A stretch of DNA of 43,349 nucleotides. Origin: Mediterranea sp. (in: CFB group bacteria) (GTDB lineage Bacteria > Bacteroidota > Bacteroidia > Bacteroidales > Bacteroidaceae). A program made the position numbers and the translations under genes. Location: NCBI GenBank assembly GCA_031258135.1, contig JAIRNG010000141.1, positions 1 to 43,349 of the forward strand, read 5' to 3'. Shown here piece by piece: positions 42,795-43,349 of the stretch; position 1 is the first letter of the stretch, and each line of letters opens with the position of its first letter. The notes under the pieces were generated by a model. The model did no database searches, was not told the DNA's origin, and was given only the letters and a program-made list of their open reading frames with translations.

Positions 42795-42840
42795 CACTAA
42801 AGGGAAGAAATTATTCTGCTTTTCGGATTAATTCCATAGA

Positions 42841-42878
42841 AAAGGAAAAGTCCCGGCGAATCACTTCGACAGGACCTT
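42841..42878 (-). terminator. Terminator-like hairpin between two leftward promoters
   Basis: Read leftward, GTCC and GAA pair with TTC and GGAC around a 4-nt loop (arms 42867-42858 region and 42875-42850 region, symmetric 4-nt internal loop), followed by the T-rich TTTTCCTTTTC. It would end or attenuate transcripts from the distal promoter before the proximal one. Confidence 0.4.
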
Positions 42879-42933
42879 GATTTTACTTAAGTGGCTACGT
42901 AATAAAATTATGACTAATTAAATTCTTATGGTG

Positions 42934-42964
42934 CAAAGATAGTGGGTATACAAGATGCGCACAA
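42934..42964 (-). promoter_or_regulatory. Distal leftward promoter
   Basis: Leftward TTG (42964-42962) and TATCTTTG (42941-42934) are 20 bp apart, a full consensus match. It lies 230 bp upstream of the fimbrillin ATG, with a terminator-like hairpin between. Confidence 0.6.
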
Positions 42965-43217
42965 TCCCACATTGTGGGTATTTTTACAGGGCCACTCCCT
43001 ATTAATGATTAGGGAATGGGGCAAGCGTACTGCACCCTCTGCCATGAATGTGCAGGATGTGAAGATTTATAGATGGGCGTTTTTCTTTTGGAATATTCCC
43101 ATGAGACATTGTTTTTGCTCATTTCATTTTTCCACAGTAAGAACTTCTGTGCCGTCTATATCAATATGCCGGCATATTAAAAACTATTCCTGAAACTGCA
43201 CTGTAGTATTTACGATA

Positions 43218-43349
43218 TTGCATAAAAGTATTCGTTCGGATGCACTGTCCCTTTCGTTTAAATGCATTAATCTTTTCGTTTAGGTGCATATAAACGAATA
43301 AATTTATGCAGAAAGGATAATACTTTTATGCGATGTTTCAAACAGTTTT
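43218..43349. repeat. Six-unit array with exact 22-bp phase
   Basis: TTGCA, ATGCA, ATGCA, GTGCA, ATGCA and ATGCG begin at 43218, 43240, 43262, 43284, 43306 and 43328, each exactly 22 bp after the last. Units 1-3 also share a TTCGTT at the same internal place (43231, 43253, 43275), and unit 4 has it inverted. Units 5 and 6 end in CTTTT and GTTTT. The sixth unit ends on the last base, so the array may continue. A related pair is at 117-155. The pattern fits tandem sites for an AraC-type regulator or iterons; which is unknown. Confidence 0.75.

Larger units (their letters stand above)
42703..43349. other. Right-edge intergenic region with promoters, hairpins and repeat array
   Basis: No protein gene is credible in these 647 bp. 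They hold the two leftward promoters, the attenuator-like hairpin, a further stem (CCACTCCCTA 42992-43001 with TAGGGAATGG 43010-43019, one mismatch) and the 22-bp-phased array that runs to the window end. An 83-codon open frame at 42942-43193 overlaps these elements and has no protein character. Confidence 0.6.

Noticed and set aside
42942-43193. 83-codon open frame near the right edge
   Set aside because: It overlaps a promoter and a hairpin on the other strand and shows no protein-like composition.
1-43349. tRNA, rRNA, insertion sequence, prophage or replication origin
   Set aside because: I looked for clover-leaf ends, transposase motifs and phage genes and saw none; a computed tRNA and profile search could still find a weak case.

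Overview
The window reads as one contiguous chromosomal piece of a Bacteroidales bacterium, most likely Parabacteroides-like (genus is an inference). The evidence is Bacteroidetes-type promoters (TTG, about 20 bp, then TAnnTTTG) in front of many genes, outer-membrane lipoproteins that are carbohydrate-active enzymes, a fimbrillin fused to a FISUMP domain, a DUF4248 protein, an RseC-headed rnf operon and a two-subunit methylmalonyl-CoA mutase. I saw no transposase, integrase, phage gene, rRNA or tRNA.

Layout, left to right. 1-4.9 kb: a leftward glycosaminoglycan-type operon (PL8 chondroitinase-AC-like lyase, DUF2264 protein, GH88 unsaturated glucuronyl hydrolase). 5.3-10.7 kb: rightward nth, pgk, an OprO/P-like porin and a large TPR protein. 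10.7-13.3 kb: leftward nitroreductase, DUF2520 protein, KdsC-type phosphatase and maf. 13.4-14.5 kb: a small DUF4248 gene followed by 830 bp without a credible gene but rich in palindromes and short repeats. 14.5-17 kb: aroC and an M20 peptidase. 17-23.1 kb: leftward mutA, mutB and topB. 23.1-23.8 kb: a 40-41 bp tandem repeat array. 23.8-25.7 kb: a UbiA-family prenyltransferase and a radical SAM enzyme. 25.8-31.3 kb: rseC-rnfBCDGEA. 31.6-37.6 kb: galE, then a leftward pectin/arabinan operon (GH43, PL10-like lyase, aldose epimerase), then a divergent KdgF-like cupin lipoprotein. 37.6-43.3 kb: a probable independent small RNA, ispE, dnaB, a fimbrillin/FISUMP lipoprotein and, at the right edge, a 22-bp-phased repeat array.

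How the genes fit together. Two polysaccharide operons flank a housekeeping core: PL8 should make unsaturated uronic disaccharides that GH88 splits, and the PL10/GH43/GalM group plus the cupin fits pectin and arabinan breakdown with handling of the unsaturated uronate. Neither set has susC/susD inside the window. Rnf (Na+ or H+ pumping ferredoxin:NAD oxidoreductase), MutAB (succinate to propionate), Pgk and a MenA-like prenyltransferase fit an anaerobic fermenter that makes succinate and propionate.

The least explained material is non-coding: two palindrome arrays of unrelated sequence that both repeat every 23 bp (14.05 and 31.42 kb), a six-unit array with exact 22-bp phase at the right edge with a related pair at the left edge, the 40-41 bp minisatellite, and a promoter-to-terminator small RNA near 38.05 kb. 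All coordinates were counted by hand from the sequence. Family names rest on visible motifs and remembered family features, not on searches.
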